From the NCBI GenBank assembly GCA_947177115.1, contig CAMWTG010000004.1, positions 1 through 26,289 on the forward strand: DNA of 26,289 nt, given 5' to 3'. A program made the position numbers and the translations under genes. Every line of letters begins with the position of its first letter. Position 1 is the first letter of the stretch. Shown here piece by piece: positions 14,093 to 22,063 of the stretch. This DNA is from an uncultured Clostridia bacterium (GTDB taxonomy: Bacteria; Bacillota; Clostridia; Oscillospirales; Oscillospiraceae). The notes under the pieces are model-generated. The model was given only the letters and a program-made list of their open reading frames with translations, was not told the origin of the DNA and searched no databases.

Positions 14093-14848
14093 ATGACCGA
14101 ACGATTTTTGCGCAGCACAATGCTGTTGGGCCCCGCCGCCATGGCCCGGCTGTCCCGCTCTCATGTTTGTGTGGTAGGCCTGGGCGGCGTAGGGAGCTGG
14201 ACAGCAGAAACCCTGGCCCGGGCCGGGGTGGGGGAGCTGACCCTTATTGACCAGGACGAATACGGCGAAAGCAACATCAACCGCCAGCTGGGGGCGCTGA
14301 CATCCTCTATAGGCCGGCCCAAGGCGGAGGTTATGGCGGCGCGGATACTGGACATCAACCCCGCCTGCATGGTTCACCCCATAATCGGAAAATATGACCG
14401 GGATAACCGTGCGCGGTTCTGGGGCCCCTATGATCTGGTAGCGGACTGTATCGACCTGGTGGCCTGCAAGGTGGATCTGATCTGCCAGGCTCTGGAGCGC
14501 AGCATCCCCATCCTGTCCGCCTTGGGAACGGGAAACAAGCTGGACCCGTCTCTGCTGGAAGTCACTGATCTTTCCAAAACCTACGGCTGCCCTCTGGCGC
14601 GGGTCATGCGGCGGGAGCTGGGCCGGCTGGGCATCCGGCATCTGAAGGTCGTATACAGCCCTGAAGAACCCGCCTGCTGCGCACCGTTGGAGGCTCCTCC
14701 GCCGGGGCGGCGGAGTGTGCCGGGGAGCGTCCCCTGGGTGCCGCCTGTGGCCGGACTCCTTCTGGGCGGGGCAGCGGTGATGGAGCTGGCCGGGGATCTG
14801 ATTCCGGAGAAGCCGGAAAAATCAAAGGACCGGGAGGACATAGGATGA
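14093..14848 (+). CDS. tcdA: tRNA threonylcarbamoyladenosine dehydratase (TcdA/CsdL, ThiF/E1-like)
   Basis: A 251-aa ATP-dependent enzyme that dehydrates t6A at tRNA position 37 to cyclic t6A. The Rossmann nucleotide loop is VVGLGGVGSWTAETLARAGV (about residues 27-46), followed by LTLIDQDEYGESNINRQ, which carries the conserved Asp and the Asn-x-x-Arg-Gln of E1 enzymes. DLVADCID and ALGTGNKLDPSLLEVTDLSKTYGCPLARVMRRELGRLGI are typical of TcdA. Length agrees with the family. AAAGGAG precedes the ATG. The stop overlaps the start of the GNAT gene (ATGA), so they form a coupled pair. Confidence 0.95.
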   Translation: MTERFLRSTMLLGPAAMARLSRSHVCVVGLGGVGSWTAETLARAGVGELTLIDQDEYGESNINRQLGALTSSIGRPKAEVMAARILDINPACMVHPIIGKYDRDNRARFWGPYDLVADCIDLVACKVDLICQALERSIPILSALGTGNKLDPSLLEVTDLSKTYGCPLARVMRRELGRLGIRHLKVVYSPEEPACCAPLEAPPPGRRSVPGSVPWVPPVAGLLLGGAAVMELAGDLIPEKPEKSKDREDIG

Positions 14849-15327
14849 ACATTCGCCGGGCGGAGGAACGAGATATTCCCCGTATGGGAGAGCTGCTGCT
14901 GCAGGTCTGCCGGGTCCACCACGAGGGCCGTCCCGACCTGTTCCGGGCCGGGGGCCGCAAATATGACGATGATGCGCTGCGGATGCTTTTGCAGGACAGG
15001 AACCGCCCCATCCTGGTGGCCGAGGACGAGGCCGGCCAGGTGGCAGGCTACGCCTTCTGCATCTACCAGCGCCACCAGGGGGAGGGCTCCCTCAACGATA
15101 TGACCACTCTCTATCTGGACGATCTCTGCGTGGACGAAAACTGCCGGGGGCGGCATGTGGGCCGTGCCCTTTATGAGGCCGTCCTGGACTTGGCCCGCCG
15201 CGCCGGGTGCTACAACGTCACCCTGAATGTCTGGACCTGTAACCAAAGCGCCCTGCGCTTTTATGAAAAGTGCGGCCTGAAGCCGCAGAAGGTGGGGATG
15301 GAGGTCATTTTGCAGGAGCAAAAATAA
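14845..15327 (+). CDS. GNAT-family N-acetyltransferase (RimI-like)
   Basis: A 160-aa acetyltransferase covering one full GNAT domain: MNIRRAEERDIPRMGELL (strand 1/helix 1), TTLYLDDLCVDENCRGRHVGRALYEAV (motif A, with the acetyl-CoA loop RGRHVG), NVTLNVWTCNQSALRFYEKCGLKP (motif B with the N-x-x-A-x-x-F-Y-E signature). The acceptor is unknown. It is translationally coupled to tcdA by ATGA. An imperfect AT-rich hairpin and then the promoter at 15352 follow. Confidence 0.92.
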   Translation: MNIRRAEERDIPRMGELLLQVCRVHHEGRPDLFRAGGRKYDDDALRMLLQDRNRPILVAEDEAGQVAGYAFCIYQRHQGEGSLNDMTTLYLDDLCVDENCRGRHVGRALYEAVLDLARRAGCYNVTLNVWTCNQSALRFYEKCGLKPQKVGMEVILQEQK

Positions 15328-15351
15328 ATTTGGCAAAATTGAATTTTCCTC

Positions 15352-15393
15352 TTGCTTTTTTGCGATTGTGCTGATATACTAAATCCAATCGCA
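15352..15393 (+). promoter_or_regulatory. Extended -10 promoter inside an inverted repeat
   Basis: TTGCTT (15352-15357), 17 nt, TATACT (15375-15380) with the extended TG at 15372-15373. The -10 is enclosed by an 8-bp inverted repeat, TGCGATTG (15361-15368) and CAATCGCA (15386-15393). Its position over the -10 and start site suits a repressor operator. Confidence 0.7.
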
Positions 15394-15482
15394 GGTACAT
15401 ATCGAAATATGTAGCTTTTGTGCAGAGAATCTGAGGCGCGCAAAACAACTCCGAAAGGATTGTTTTGCGTGTCTTTTTGTTT
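15387..15482 (+). ncRNA. Short structured transcript: attenuated leader or small RNA
   Basis: From the promoter a transcript would start near 15387. It holds a hairpin TACATAT-CGAA-ATATGTA (15396-15413), a small CAGA-GAA-TCTG fold, and a complete intrinsic terminator: CGCAAAACAA (15439-15448) pairs with TTGTTTTGCG (15460-15469), a GAAA loop closes TCC/GGA, and a T run follows. TTTTGTGC (15416-15423) can pair instead with GCGCAAAA (15438-15445) and break the terminator, as in attenuators. No known riboswitch class was recognised. It may control the downstream nucleotidase or act as a free small RNA of about 95 nt. Confidence 0.45.
15436..15482 (+). terminator. Intrinsic terminator in the leader region
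   Basis: A 10-bp AT/GC stem plus an inner TCC-GAAA-GGA cap, followed by TGTCTTTTTGTTT. It also would end transcripts coming from tcdA-GNAT. Downstream, 15483-15695 holds a strong GGGGAGGTGA site (15491-15500) but no convincing gene until the nucleotidase. Confidence 0.9.
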
Positions 15483-15695
15483 GGTGCGGCGGGGAGGTGA
15501 AAATATAAGTCAATGCACTTGTGAAAAAGTAAAATCCGGCGGGAAGAATACTTATATTGACGGGCATCAGCCTGCCTGCATTCTTTCTGCTGTAACCCAT
15601 CCACTCCTTTTACTCTTTCTCAACCGCATTGACTATGCAGAGAAACGGCGATGCTTTGATTTCTCAAAACGAAGAACAAAAGAAAGGACGTTACA

Positions 15696-18260
15696 ATGAT
15701 GCAAAAAAAGTTTCGACTGACTGCGCTCCTGCTCTCGCTGCTCCTCTGCGTTAGCCTTCTGCCTGGAACAGCGTTTGCCGCTGAAGGAGCGGCCGCTCCC
15801 TACACCGGTGATCTGGTGCTGTTTCTGGCCAATGATATGCACTCCAACCTGGGCCCCTCCAAGATCTATGCGGCCGATGGCTCCACCAGCGTCATCGGCG
15901 GCGTGGCCCGGATGGCCGCCGCCCTGACGGAGGAGCGCGCCCGGGCCGAGGGCAAGGCCCTGACCCTCAACGGCGGCGACTACTCCCAGGGCACGCCCTA
16001 CCAAGACGGCTATCAGCAGGGCTGGGAGATCATGGTCCTGGCAGCGCTGGGTTTTGACTATGTCACGCTGGGCAACCACGAATTTGACGTGGGCGACCAG
16101 GCTATCGAAAATTCCTGGGTGAACGCCAGAGCCAACCGCGCCGCCTTTGGCGTGACCAATGAACTGCCCACGCTCCTGGTTTCCAATATGTTCATCAAGT
16201 ACGATGCCTCCGGCAAAGAGATCGTCTACACCGATGCCGATATTGACCCCGAGGATGCCGACAGCAACGCCTTCGCCTCCGGCCAGTACGCCGAAACCGG
16301 CGCGGTCAACTACGCTGTCACGGAGGTCAACGGCTATCAGGTCGGTTTGTTTGCCCTGGAAGGCGAGGAGTCCTATGGCTACTGCAAGAATTCCGACCTG
16401 ACCCGGATGGACTGCCCCACTGTCGCCAATATTTACGCCAGATTCCTCAAGGAGGAAAAGGCGTGCGATATCGTTATTGCCGTCAGCCACTGCGGCGATG
16501 AGGAGGACAAAGCTGTAGCTGAGGCCTCCCAGGGGTACCTGGACGTGATCCAGAGCGCCCACAGCCATACCGTATATCCGGAGCCTATTACCGTCAATGG
16601 CGTCATTATTTACTCCACCGGCGAATACGCCCAGCACCTGGGTATCCTCAGCCTGGAAAAGACCGGCAGCGGCTGGAAATGGATCCCCTCCGAGTCACAG
16701 ACCATTACTCTGACCGAGAAGTACGACCGGGCGGAGTCCGATACTTCCGCCTCCGGCGCGGCCTACCGTGAGCTGGCCGCCCTGGTGTCCAAATATGATG
16801 ACGCTCTTGTGGCCGATGATGGCTATTTCTCCAAGCTGGGCTTGGAAGGCGTAACGCCCGCTGCTGTAGTCATGGATGTGGAAAAGGGCTATAATTATTA
16901 CTTTACCAGCAACGGCGATGGCGGATATACATATGTTCAGTCCCCTGTCACCGCATTTATCGGCGATTCCTTCAATTACGCCTCTGGGTCTCAAGTTTCC
17001 TTCTTCTTTGGCGGTTATGTCCGTACCGCCCTCTATCAGGGGGAGTTTACGGTGGCCGATGCCTTCAATATGCAATCCACCGGTGAATCCGCTATAGACC
17101 ACAGCGCCGGTTCCAGCCTGATTGTCTGCAATCTCTCCGGAAAGCAGCTGGCCGGTATCTGCCTCTTCGATGCCATGTGCTCCCACGCCAATGGCGAGGA
17201 CCTCTACGGCGGGGCCGGCACCCTCCACAGCTCCAATATGCGCTACCGCTATGATGTCAGCGGCAAGACCATCTCCTGCGACCTGAGCACTATCGAGATC
17301 TACGATCCTGAAACCAATACCTGGTCCCCTCTGGATCCCGACAAGGCATATCTGTCCTCTTTCACTTTCGAGTCCACTCAGAATCTGGTGGGCTTCATGC
17401 CCACGTTGACCAAGACCTTGGGCTACGGCGAGATTCCCTTTGCCCCCTATGATGAGAATACCGGAACTTACGCCAATGTCCCGGCGGACAATACCTCGGA
17501 TGCGTATTACGCTTTCTGGGCCCCTTACTGCAAAGGCGTGGGCGTACTGGAGGGCACAGAGTACGAACTGAAGGCCTGGACCGCCTTGTATTACTACGCC
17601 AAGACTATGGACGGGACCCTCTCTGACGCTTACACCATTGACGGTCTGACCCAGACCCGCCTGCGGGGCGAATACACCGTAGACGGAAAGACCACGCCCG
17701 GGGCTTCTGTGCAGCTTCTTTCCGGCAGCGCTCCAGCAGCCTCCGCCAAGGCGGGCACAGACGGCAGCTACACTCTTAAGGTCCCCAACGGGACCTACAC
17801 CCTCACTGTAGACGGCCAGGCCCTGGACGAGGTCACCGTCTCCCGGAACACCGTTACCGCCCAGGCGGCGGACTACAAAGTCCTGATAAACGGCGAGGAT
17901 GCAAATGTTGCGGTCTATACCATCAATGGCGCTCCTTATCTCAAGCTGCGGGATGTAGCCGCCGCTGTCTCCGGCTCCCCCGCCAAATTTGACTTGGGCT
18001 GGGACCATACGGAAAAGGCCATTGCCATCACCTCCGGCAAGGCATACACCCCCGCCGGCGGCGAAGGCGAGGCGGTTTCCGGCACGGAGAAGCTGGTCAA
18101 TCCCAGCGCGGCCTCCGTCCTGTTGGACGGCGAGGACACCGCCTTCACTCTTTACGTCATCCGCGGCAACAACTACTGCAGCCTTGCCTCCCTGTCCGCC
18201 CTGGGCCTCCAGGCATCCTGGGATGCCGGCAATGGCACGGTAAGCATTACCGCCGCTTAA
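15696..18260 (+). CDS. Secreted 5'-nucleotidase / 2',3'-cyclic phosphodiesterase with wall-type C-terminal domains
   Basis: An 854-aa exported enzyme that should release phosphate from extracellular nucleotides. A signal peptide ends near AFA|AE (residue 29). The metallophosphatase domain shows NDMH (Asp47, His49), NGGD (Asp95), GNHEFD (Asn127-His128), SHCG (His265) and SAHSH (His289, His291), a full two-metal site. A 5'-nucleotidase C-terminal domain follows (about 385-650; substrate side). About 655-715 is a beta-sandwich segment of Cna-B/CarboxypepD-reg type, and about 728-854 a copper-amine-oxidase-N-like domain (VLINGEDANVAVYTINGAPY, LRDVAAAVSG), often wall-associated. AAAGGA is 7 nt before the ATG; an adjacent ATG (15699) is an alternative. 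Confidence 0.93.
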   Translation: MMQKKFRLTALLLSLLLCVSLLPGTAFAAEGAAAPYTGDLVLFLANDMHSNLGPSKIYAADGSTSVIGGVARMAAALTEERARAEGKALTLNGGDYSQGTPYQDGYQQGWEIMVLAALGFDYVTLGNHEFDVGDQAIENSWVNARANRAAFGVTNELPTLLVSNMFIKYDASGKEIVYTDADIDPEDADSNAFASGQYAETGAVNYAVTEVNGYQVGLFALEGEESYGYCKNSDLTRMDCPTVANIYARFLKEEKACDIVIAVSHCGDEEDKAVAEASQGYLDVIQSAHSHTVYPEPITVNGVIIYSTGEYAQHLGILSLEKTGSGWKWIPSESQTITLTEKYDRAESDTSASGAAYRELAALVSKYDDALVADDGYFSKLGLEGVTPAAVVMDVEKGYNYYFTSNGDGGYTYVQSPVTAFIGDSFNYASGSQVSFFFGGYVRTALYQGEFTVADAFNMQSTGESAIDHSAGSSLIVCNLSGKQLAGICLFDAMCSHANGEDLYGGAGTLHSSNMRYRYDVSGKTISCDLSTIEIYDPETNTWSPLDPDKAYLSSFTFESTQNLVGFMPTLTKTLGYGEIPFAPYDENTGTYANVPADNTSDAYYAFWAPYCKGVGVLEGTEYELKAWTALYYYAKTMDGTLSDAYTIDGLTQTRLRGEYTVDGKTTPGASVQLLSGSAPAASAKAGTDGSYTLKVPNGTYTLTVDGQALDEVTVSRNTVTAQAADYKVLINGEDANVAVYTINGAPYLKLRDVAAAVSGSPAKFDLGWDHTEKAIAITSGKAYTPAGGEGEAVSGTEKLVNPSAASVLLDGEDTAFTLYVIRGNNYCSLASLSALGLQASWDAGNGTVSITAA

Positions 18261-18293
18261 ATTGCTTTTTTCGGTTCCACACCTCCTATCATA

Positions 18294-18327
18294 GCGGGGG
18301 ACCAGGCCAACCGGCCCGGTCCCCCGC
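18294..18327. terminator. Hairpin between convergent genes
   Basis: A 10-bp stem GCGGGGGACC / GGTCCCCCGC capped by GGCC-AACC-GGCC lies between the convergent nucleotidase and spmB genes and can serve both. T runs are poor on both sides; a TTTTTT run lies just before it at 18265-18271. Confidence 0.75.
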
Positions 18328-18342
18328 GAACTTATCTCTCCG

Positions 18343-18864
18343 CTACACCCCGAACAGCAGCCGTACCGCAAAGGCCGCCGCCATGAATCCCGTCAGATCG
18401 GCGATCAGTGCGGCAGGTATGGCATAACGGGTCTTCCGGATGCCGGCGGAGCCAAAGTAGACGGCAACGGTGTAGAACGTAGTCTCTGTACTCCCCAGCA
18501 TTACGGCGGCTACCCGGCCCACATAGGAATCCGGTCCGTGGGCAGCCATAAGCTCGCTGCCGATAGCCAAGGCCCCGCTGCCGCTGACAGGCCGGATGAA
18601 CAGCAGCGCCGCCGTCTCCGGCGGGATGCCCAACTTCACCAGTACCGGAGCCAGCAGGCTCCCCAGCAGCTCCATCAACCCCGATGCCCGCAGCATGTAC
18701 ACCGCTGTCATCAGCCCCACCAGATTGGGCAGGATACCCAGCAGGGTGTCTAATCCCTCTTTAGCCCCCATGGACAGGGCATCGTAAACATTCACCCGTT
18801 TCCACATGCCGAAAACAGCTGTAAACAGCAGCAGAAGTGGTACCAGATAGGCGGAATAATCCAT
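18343..18864 (-). CDS. spmB: Spore maturation protein B
   Basis: A 173-aa multi-pass membrane protein of the nucleoside-recognition (Gate) family, required with SpmA for full dehydration of the spore core. Visible family features are DALSMGAKEGLDTLLGILPNLVGLMTAVYMLRASG, LLFIRPVSGSGALAIGSEL and MLGSTETTFYTVAVYFGSAGIRKTRYA. The start is taken at the ATG at 18864 with AGGTGG 8 nt upstream. An in-frame GTG at 18876, with GGAAGGG 4 nt upstream, is possible and would give 177 aa. It follows spmA directly, so the pair is one operon. The gene ends at the shared hairpin with the nucleotidase. Confidence 0.95.
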   Translation of the reverse strand: MDYSAYLVPLLLLFTAVFGMWKRVNVYDALSMGAKEGLDTLLGILPNLVGLMTAVYMLRASGLMELLGSLLAPVLVKLGIPPETAALLFIRPVSGSGALAIGSELMAAHGPDSYVGRVAAVMLGSTETTFYTVAVYFGSAGIRKTRYAIPAALIADLTGFMAAAFAVRLLFGV

Positions 18865-18876
18865 AACCGCCGCCAC

Positions 18877-19455
18877 CTAGCCCTTCCATACCCGGCCCAA
18901 TACCTTGGCCGCCAGCAGTCCCGCCGCCACCGACAGCACCGATGCCAGCCACACCGCCGGAAGGATGTCAAAAGCGCTCTCCGCCCCCAAGGCCGACCGG
19001 ACCCCTGCCACGGTGGTGGGCAGCAGCTGGATGGAGGCGGTGTTGAGGACCACCAGGGTACACAGCTCGTTGCTGGCCCGGCCTCCACAGCCCTTCGCCA
19101 TCTGCCGGGCAGCCCGGATGCCCAGGGGCGTGGCCGCATTGCCCAACCCCAGCAGGTTGGCGGACACATTCCCCGACAGCGCCGCCAAAGTCTCCGGATC
19201 TCCGCAGGCTCTGGGCAGCAGACGTTCCAGCACGGGCCGGAACAGCCGGCTGAGGCCGTCCATGAGCCCGCTGGCCTTCATAACGGACATGACGCCGCTC
19301 CACAGGCACATGATCCCCGCCATACTCAGGCACAGGTCCACCGCCGCCGCCGCGCCCTCCATGGCCGCGTTCCCTACCGCGCCGATGGCGCCGTTAAACA
19401 GCCCATATGCCACGGAAGCCGCTATCATCCCTGTCCAAATCCAGGCCATTGCCAT
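18877..19455 (-). CDS. spmA: Spore maturation protein A
   Basis: A 192-aa membrane protein, partner of SpmB. Typical SpmA sequence: AMAWIWTGMIAASVAYGLFNG, LCLSMAGIMCLWSGVMSVMKASGLMDGLSRLFRPVLERLLP, and LSGNVSANLLGLGNAATPLGIRAARQM with the conserved Asn-Ala-Ala-Thr-Pro. The ATG at 19455 has GGGAGG 7 nt upstream. That site is part of the right arm of a 17-bp perfect hairpin (19463-19500) located between comEC and spmA. In Bacillus spmAB is sigma-E controlled; a possible promoter of that kind overlaps the hairpin here. It is 60 bp downstream of comEC. Confidence 0.96.
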   Translation of the reverse strand: MAMAWIWTGMIAASVAYGLFNGAIGAVGNAAMEGAAAAVDLCLSMAGIMCLWSGVMSVMKASGLMDGLSRLFRPVLERLLPRACGDPETLAALSGNVSANLLGLGNAATPLGIRAARQMAKGCGGRASNELCTLVVLNTASIQLLPTTVAGVRSALGAESAFDILPAVWLASVLSVAAGLLAAKVLGRVWKG

Positions 19456-19462
19456 AACATAT

Positions 19463-19500
19463 CCTCCCCTTTCCCTCTATGTATAGAGGGAAAGGGGAGG
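19463..19500 (-). promoter_or_regulatory. Hairpin burying the spmA ribosome binding site
   Basis: A perfect 17-bp inverted repeat with the loop TGTA: arms 19463-19479 and 19484-19500. On the minus-strand RNA the 3' arm contains GGGAGG (19463-19468), the spmA ribosome binding site. No T run follows, so it is a poor terminator, and it should mask the site in any transcript reading through from comEC. A sigma-E-like pair, GCATGTT (19502-19508) and TATACATA (19478-19485), spaced by 16 nt, would start RNA near 19472, inside the 3' arm, leaving the site free. Confidence 0.75.
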
Positions 19501-19515
19501 GAACATGCCTATATT

Positions 19516-21780
19516 TTACCAGCCCACCTGGATCAGGATATTTCCCTCCTCATCCGTCCGGCGGATCTCCATACCCGCCTCCGTCATCCGGTCCATAGCC
19601 TCTTGGGTGGGGTGTCCGAAGCGGTTCTGCCCTACGCTGACGATCCCCACTTCCGGCGCCGCCGCCTCCAGCAGCTCCCGGGAGGTGGAGTACCTGCTGC
19701 CGTGGTGGCCCGCCGCCAGAACCTCAATGTCCGGCAGCTCGTACTTGTCCACCAGCTTTTTCTCCGTGGCATCGTTCATATCTCCGGTAATGAGGAAATC
19801 AAAATCCCCCGCCGAACAGAGGACCGTCAGCCCCATTTCATTGACACCGCCCTCTGCCACCGGCGGATAGACCGTCAGCACGGCGTCCCCCAGGGCCGCA
19901 GACCGGGGAGACTCTATATACCGCACCGCGATGCCATACGTTTCCGCCAGCTCCAGCACCTCCTGCTGCAGCTCCTCCTGCTGGCTGCCGGCCAGCTGGG
20001 GCAGCAGGAACTCCTCCGCCTCCACCCGGGCCAGCAGCCAGGGCAGTCCCCCGGCGTGATCCTCATGGTAGTGGGTCAGGACGATGGCGCCGAGCTTGTC
20101 CCACCCGTACTCGTCCATAACCACCGCCACAGCCTGTCCCGCCATCCGGGCGCTGTTGAGGCTGCCGCAGTCCACCAGCACGGTCCGCTCCCCGGAGTGG
20201 AACAGCATGGCCGCTCCCTGGCCCACATCCACTGCCACGGCGGTGAGCCGGTCGTTCCGCACCTGCATCCGGGGCCCGGCTTTCACCATCAGCAGACAGA
20301 CCGCCGACAAGGCCAGCGCGCCGCCCCACTTCCACCGCCGTCCTTTCACCAGCAGGCACAGCCCCAGCAGAACGTAGGTCCCGGCCAGCCACGCCGCTGC
20401 CGCCGGGCGGGTGAAGTAGACGCTGTGCCCCGGGATCCCTGCGGTCAAATGGGCCGCCCACAGCAGGTACCGCCCCATCCACTCCGGCACAGCCGCCAGC
20501 CCCGCCAATGCCGGAAACGCCCCGCCCAGGACCGTCCCCAGCAGCGCGCAGGCAAACAGCGCCGGGGCCATCCACAGCACCAGCAGATTGGACAGGGGCG
20601 ACACCAGCGAAACCGTGCCGAAATACACCGCGCTGAGCGGTGCGGTAGCCGCCATGACGCCTAGACTGGCGGCAGTGGTGGCGGAGAAAAACCGCCAAAG
20701 CTGCGCCGCCGCGCCAGACAGCCTCTCCGGCTTCAAACGGGCCAGCCCGGCATAAATGCTCGGTGTAGGCAGCAGCAGCCCTGCCACGGCGGCAAAGGAC
20801 AGCTGAAGACTCACCGATGCGATGGCAAAGGGGTTGACCAGCAGGATCGCCAGCAGCGCTCCGGACAGAGCCGTAGGCGTATCCCCCTCCCGGCCGGCCA
20901 GCGGAGCCAGCAGCACAAAGCCCGCCATCACGCAGGCGCGGACCACCGATGGCGTACAGCCCACCATAACCATGTAAAACAACAGCACCGGATATCCCAG
21001 GAACGCCGTCAGCCTCTGCCGCCGGAACGCCAGCAGGCCCAGCAGGGCAATGAGAAATCCGCAGTGCAGCCCCGATACGGCAGTAATGTGCATCAGGCCC
21101 GCCTCGCTCAGATCCGTGTACTCCCGGGGACCCAGGCCATCCCGCTCGCCGGTGAGCAGGGCGGCAATGAGGCCGCCGGTCTCGGGACCGTACAGCCGCC
21201 CCACGCTCTCCCGCAGCCAGCGGGCCAGACGTACCGGCAGATACCGCCAGCTCCCGGCGTTCCCCTTCGCCACCGCCATAAGCTCCCCGCTGCCGTAGAG
21301 CCGGAGAAAGACGCCCTTTGAGATGTAGTAACTGCTCTCCTCACCGGAAAGGGTCACCGCGCTGTAGCACTTCGCCTGGGCCAGGATCCTGTTCCCCGGC
21401 TCCAGGGGCAGCAGATCCCGGTCCCCGTAAAAGACCACCTTTCCCCGCAGGCCGGCCACTTTTGCCTCGCAGCGGGCTCCACCGGCGGCCTCTTCCGGGT
21501 AATCCGTCAGTTCCATCTCCAAGATGAGCTTCTCATCCGCCAACGCCTCCGCCGGAGCCAGACACAGGGCGGCATAGCCGGAAAACCATAAAATCCCCGC
21601 CGCGCACCCTGCGGCGGCGAGCCGCGCTCCCAGCCGTTTCCTGCCCCGCAGCAGCAGGGATCCCAGCCCCAGCAGCAGCACCCCCGCCGCCGCCCAGAGC
21701 CGGGCTCCCGCCGGCAGCAGATACTGGCACAGAGCGCACCCCACTCCGAAGGGCAGGGCAAACCACATCAGCCGCCGCAT
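19516..21780 (-). CDS. comEC: ComEC/Rec2-family DNA-uptake channel with MBL domain
   Basis: A 754-aa membrane protein that carries single-stranded DNA across the membrane in natural transformation. It begins with two to three membrane helices and a DUF4131-type soluble part (about 60-170). The Competence domain with many helices spans about 200-480 (SEAGLMHITAVSGLHCGFLIALLG, GCTPSVVRACVMAG). The metallo-beta-lactamase domain runs from about 510 to the end (VDVGQGAAMLF, THYHEDHAGG at 569-578, GDMND at 667-671, GHHGSRYSTS at 692-701). All metal-binding residues are present, so it looks intact. The ATG at 21780 is 2 bp after the XRE gene stop and has no good ribosome binding site, which suggests coupling. 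Confidence 0.95.
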   Translation of the reverse strand: MRRLMWFALPFGVGCALCQYLLPAGARLWAAAGVLLLGLGSLLLRGRKRLGARLAAAGCAAGILWFSGYAALCLAPAEALADEKLILEMELTDYPEEAAGGARCEAKVAGLRGKVVFYGDRDLLPLEPGNRILAQAKCYSAVTLSGEESSYYISKGVFLRLYGSGELMAVAKGNAGSWRYLPVRLARWLRESVGRLYGPETGGLIAALLTGERDGLGPREYTDLSEAGLMHITAVSGLHCGFLIALLGLLAFRRQRLTAFLGYPVLLFYMVMVGCTPSVVRACVMAGFVLLAPLAGREGDTPTALSGALLAILLVNPFAIASVSLQLSFAAVAGLLLPTPSIYAGLARLKPERLSGAAAQLWRFFSATTAASLGVMAATAPLSAVYFGTVSLVSPLSNLLVLWMAPALFACALLGTVLGGAFPALAGLAAVPEWMGRYLLWAAHLTAGIPGHSVYFTRPAAAAWLAGTYVLLGLCLLVKGRRWKWGGALALSAVCLLMVKAGPRMQVRNDRLTAVAVDVGQGAAMLFHSGERTVLVDCGSLNSARMAGQAVAVVMDEYGWDKLGAIVLTHYHEDHAGGLPWLLARVEAEEFLLPQLAGSQQEELQQEVLELAETYGIAVRYIESPRSAALGDAVLTVYPPVAEGGVNEMGLTVLCSAGDFDFLITGDMNDATEKKLVDKYELPDIEVLAAGHHGSRYSTSRELLEAAAPEVGIVSVGQNRFGHPTQEAMDRMTEAGMEIRRTDEEGNILIQVGW

Positions 21781-21782
21781 GG

Positions 21783-21998
21783 CTACACAACGGGTTCCCG
21801 CCGGTCCGTGCGGCCCAGGATATAATCGGTGCTGGTCTTGTAATAGTCGGCCAGCTTGAGAAGGGCCCAGACGGGGATTTCCCGTTCACCGCTCTCATAT
21901 CTCTGGTAAACGCCCCGCTTCATGATCAAATAATCTGCTATATCTTTCTGGGTCTTGTCATGATCTTCCCGCAGATCGCGAATTCTCGAAAACTTCAA
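21783..21998 (-). CDS. Small XRE-family helix-turn-helix regulator
   Basis: A 71-aa protein that is one HTH_3 domain: FSRIRDLREDHDKTQKDIADYLIMKRGVYQRYESGEREIPVWALLKLADYYKTSTDYILGRT. The YQRYESGEREIP helix and STDYILG ending are standard for short Cro/CI regulators of Firmicutes. It starts at TTG 21998, with AGGAGGG (22006-22012) 7 nt upstream; no ATG fits. comEC begins 2 bp after its stop, so it is co-transcribed with the DNA-uptake channel. A 32-bp palindrome lies directly before its ribosome binding site and is a plausible own operator. Confidence 0.9.
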   Translation of the reverse strand: MKFSRIRDLREDHDKTQKDIADYLIMKRGVYQRYESGEREIPVWALLKLADYYKTSTDYILGRTDRREPVV

Positions 21999-22013
21999 AA
22001 TAAATCCCTCCTG

Positions 22014-22063
22014 TTGGGAATGCTACCAAATGGTAGCATTCCCAATAGTGCTTTGCCACTATT
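22014..22063 (-). repeat. 32-bp perfect palindrome plus second inverted repeat before XRE-comEC
   Basis: TTGGGAATGCTACCA (22014-22028) and its exact complement (22031-22045) are separated by AA only. It overlaps the first bases upstream of the XRE ribosome binding site. Directly next to it AATAGTG (22044-22050), 6 nt, CACTATT (22057-22063) forms a second inverted repeat, and CTTTG/CAAAG flank a CACT/AGTG pair (22051-22075). The cluster could be stacked operators or an RNA hairpin before the start codon. No confident promoter was found nearby. Confidence 0.85.

Noticed and set aside
15387..15482. Assignment of the leader to a known riboswitch (purine, preQ1, ZTP, guanidine, fluoride, SAM types considered)
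   Set aside because: None of the conserved core sequences I know of these classes is present; left as unassigned.
16695..18371. A 558-codon leftward frame opposite the nucleotidase
   Set aside because: It lies antisense to a well-supported gene with all catalytic motifs, and its product has no recognisable feature.
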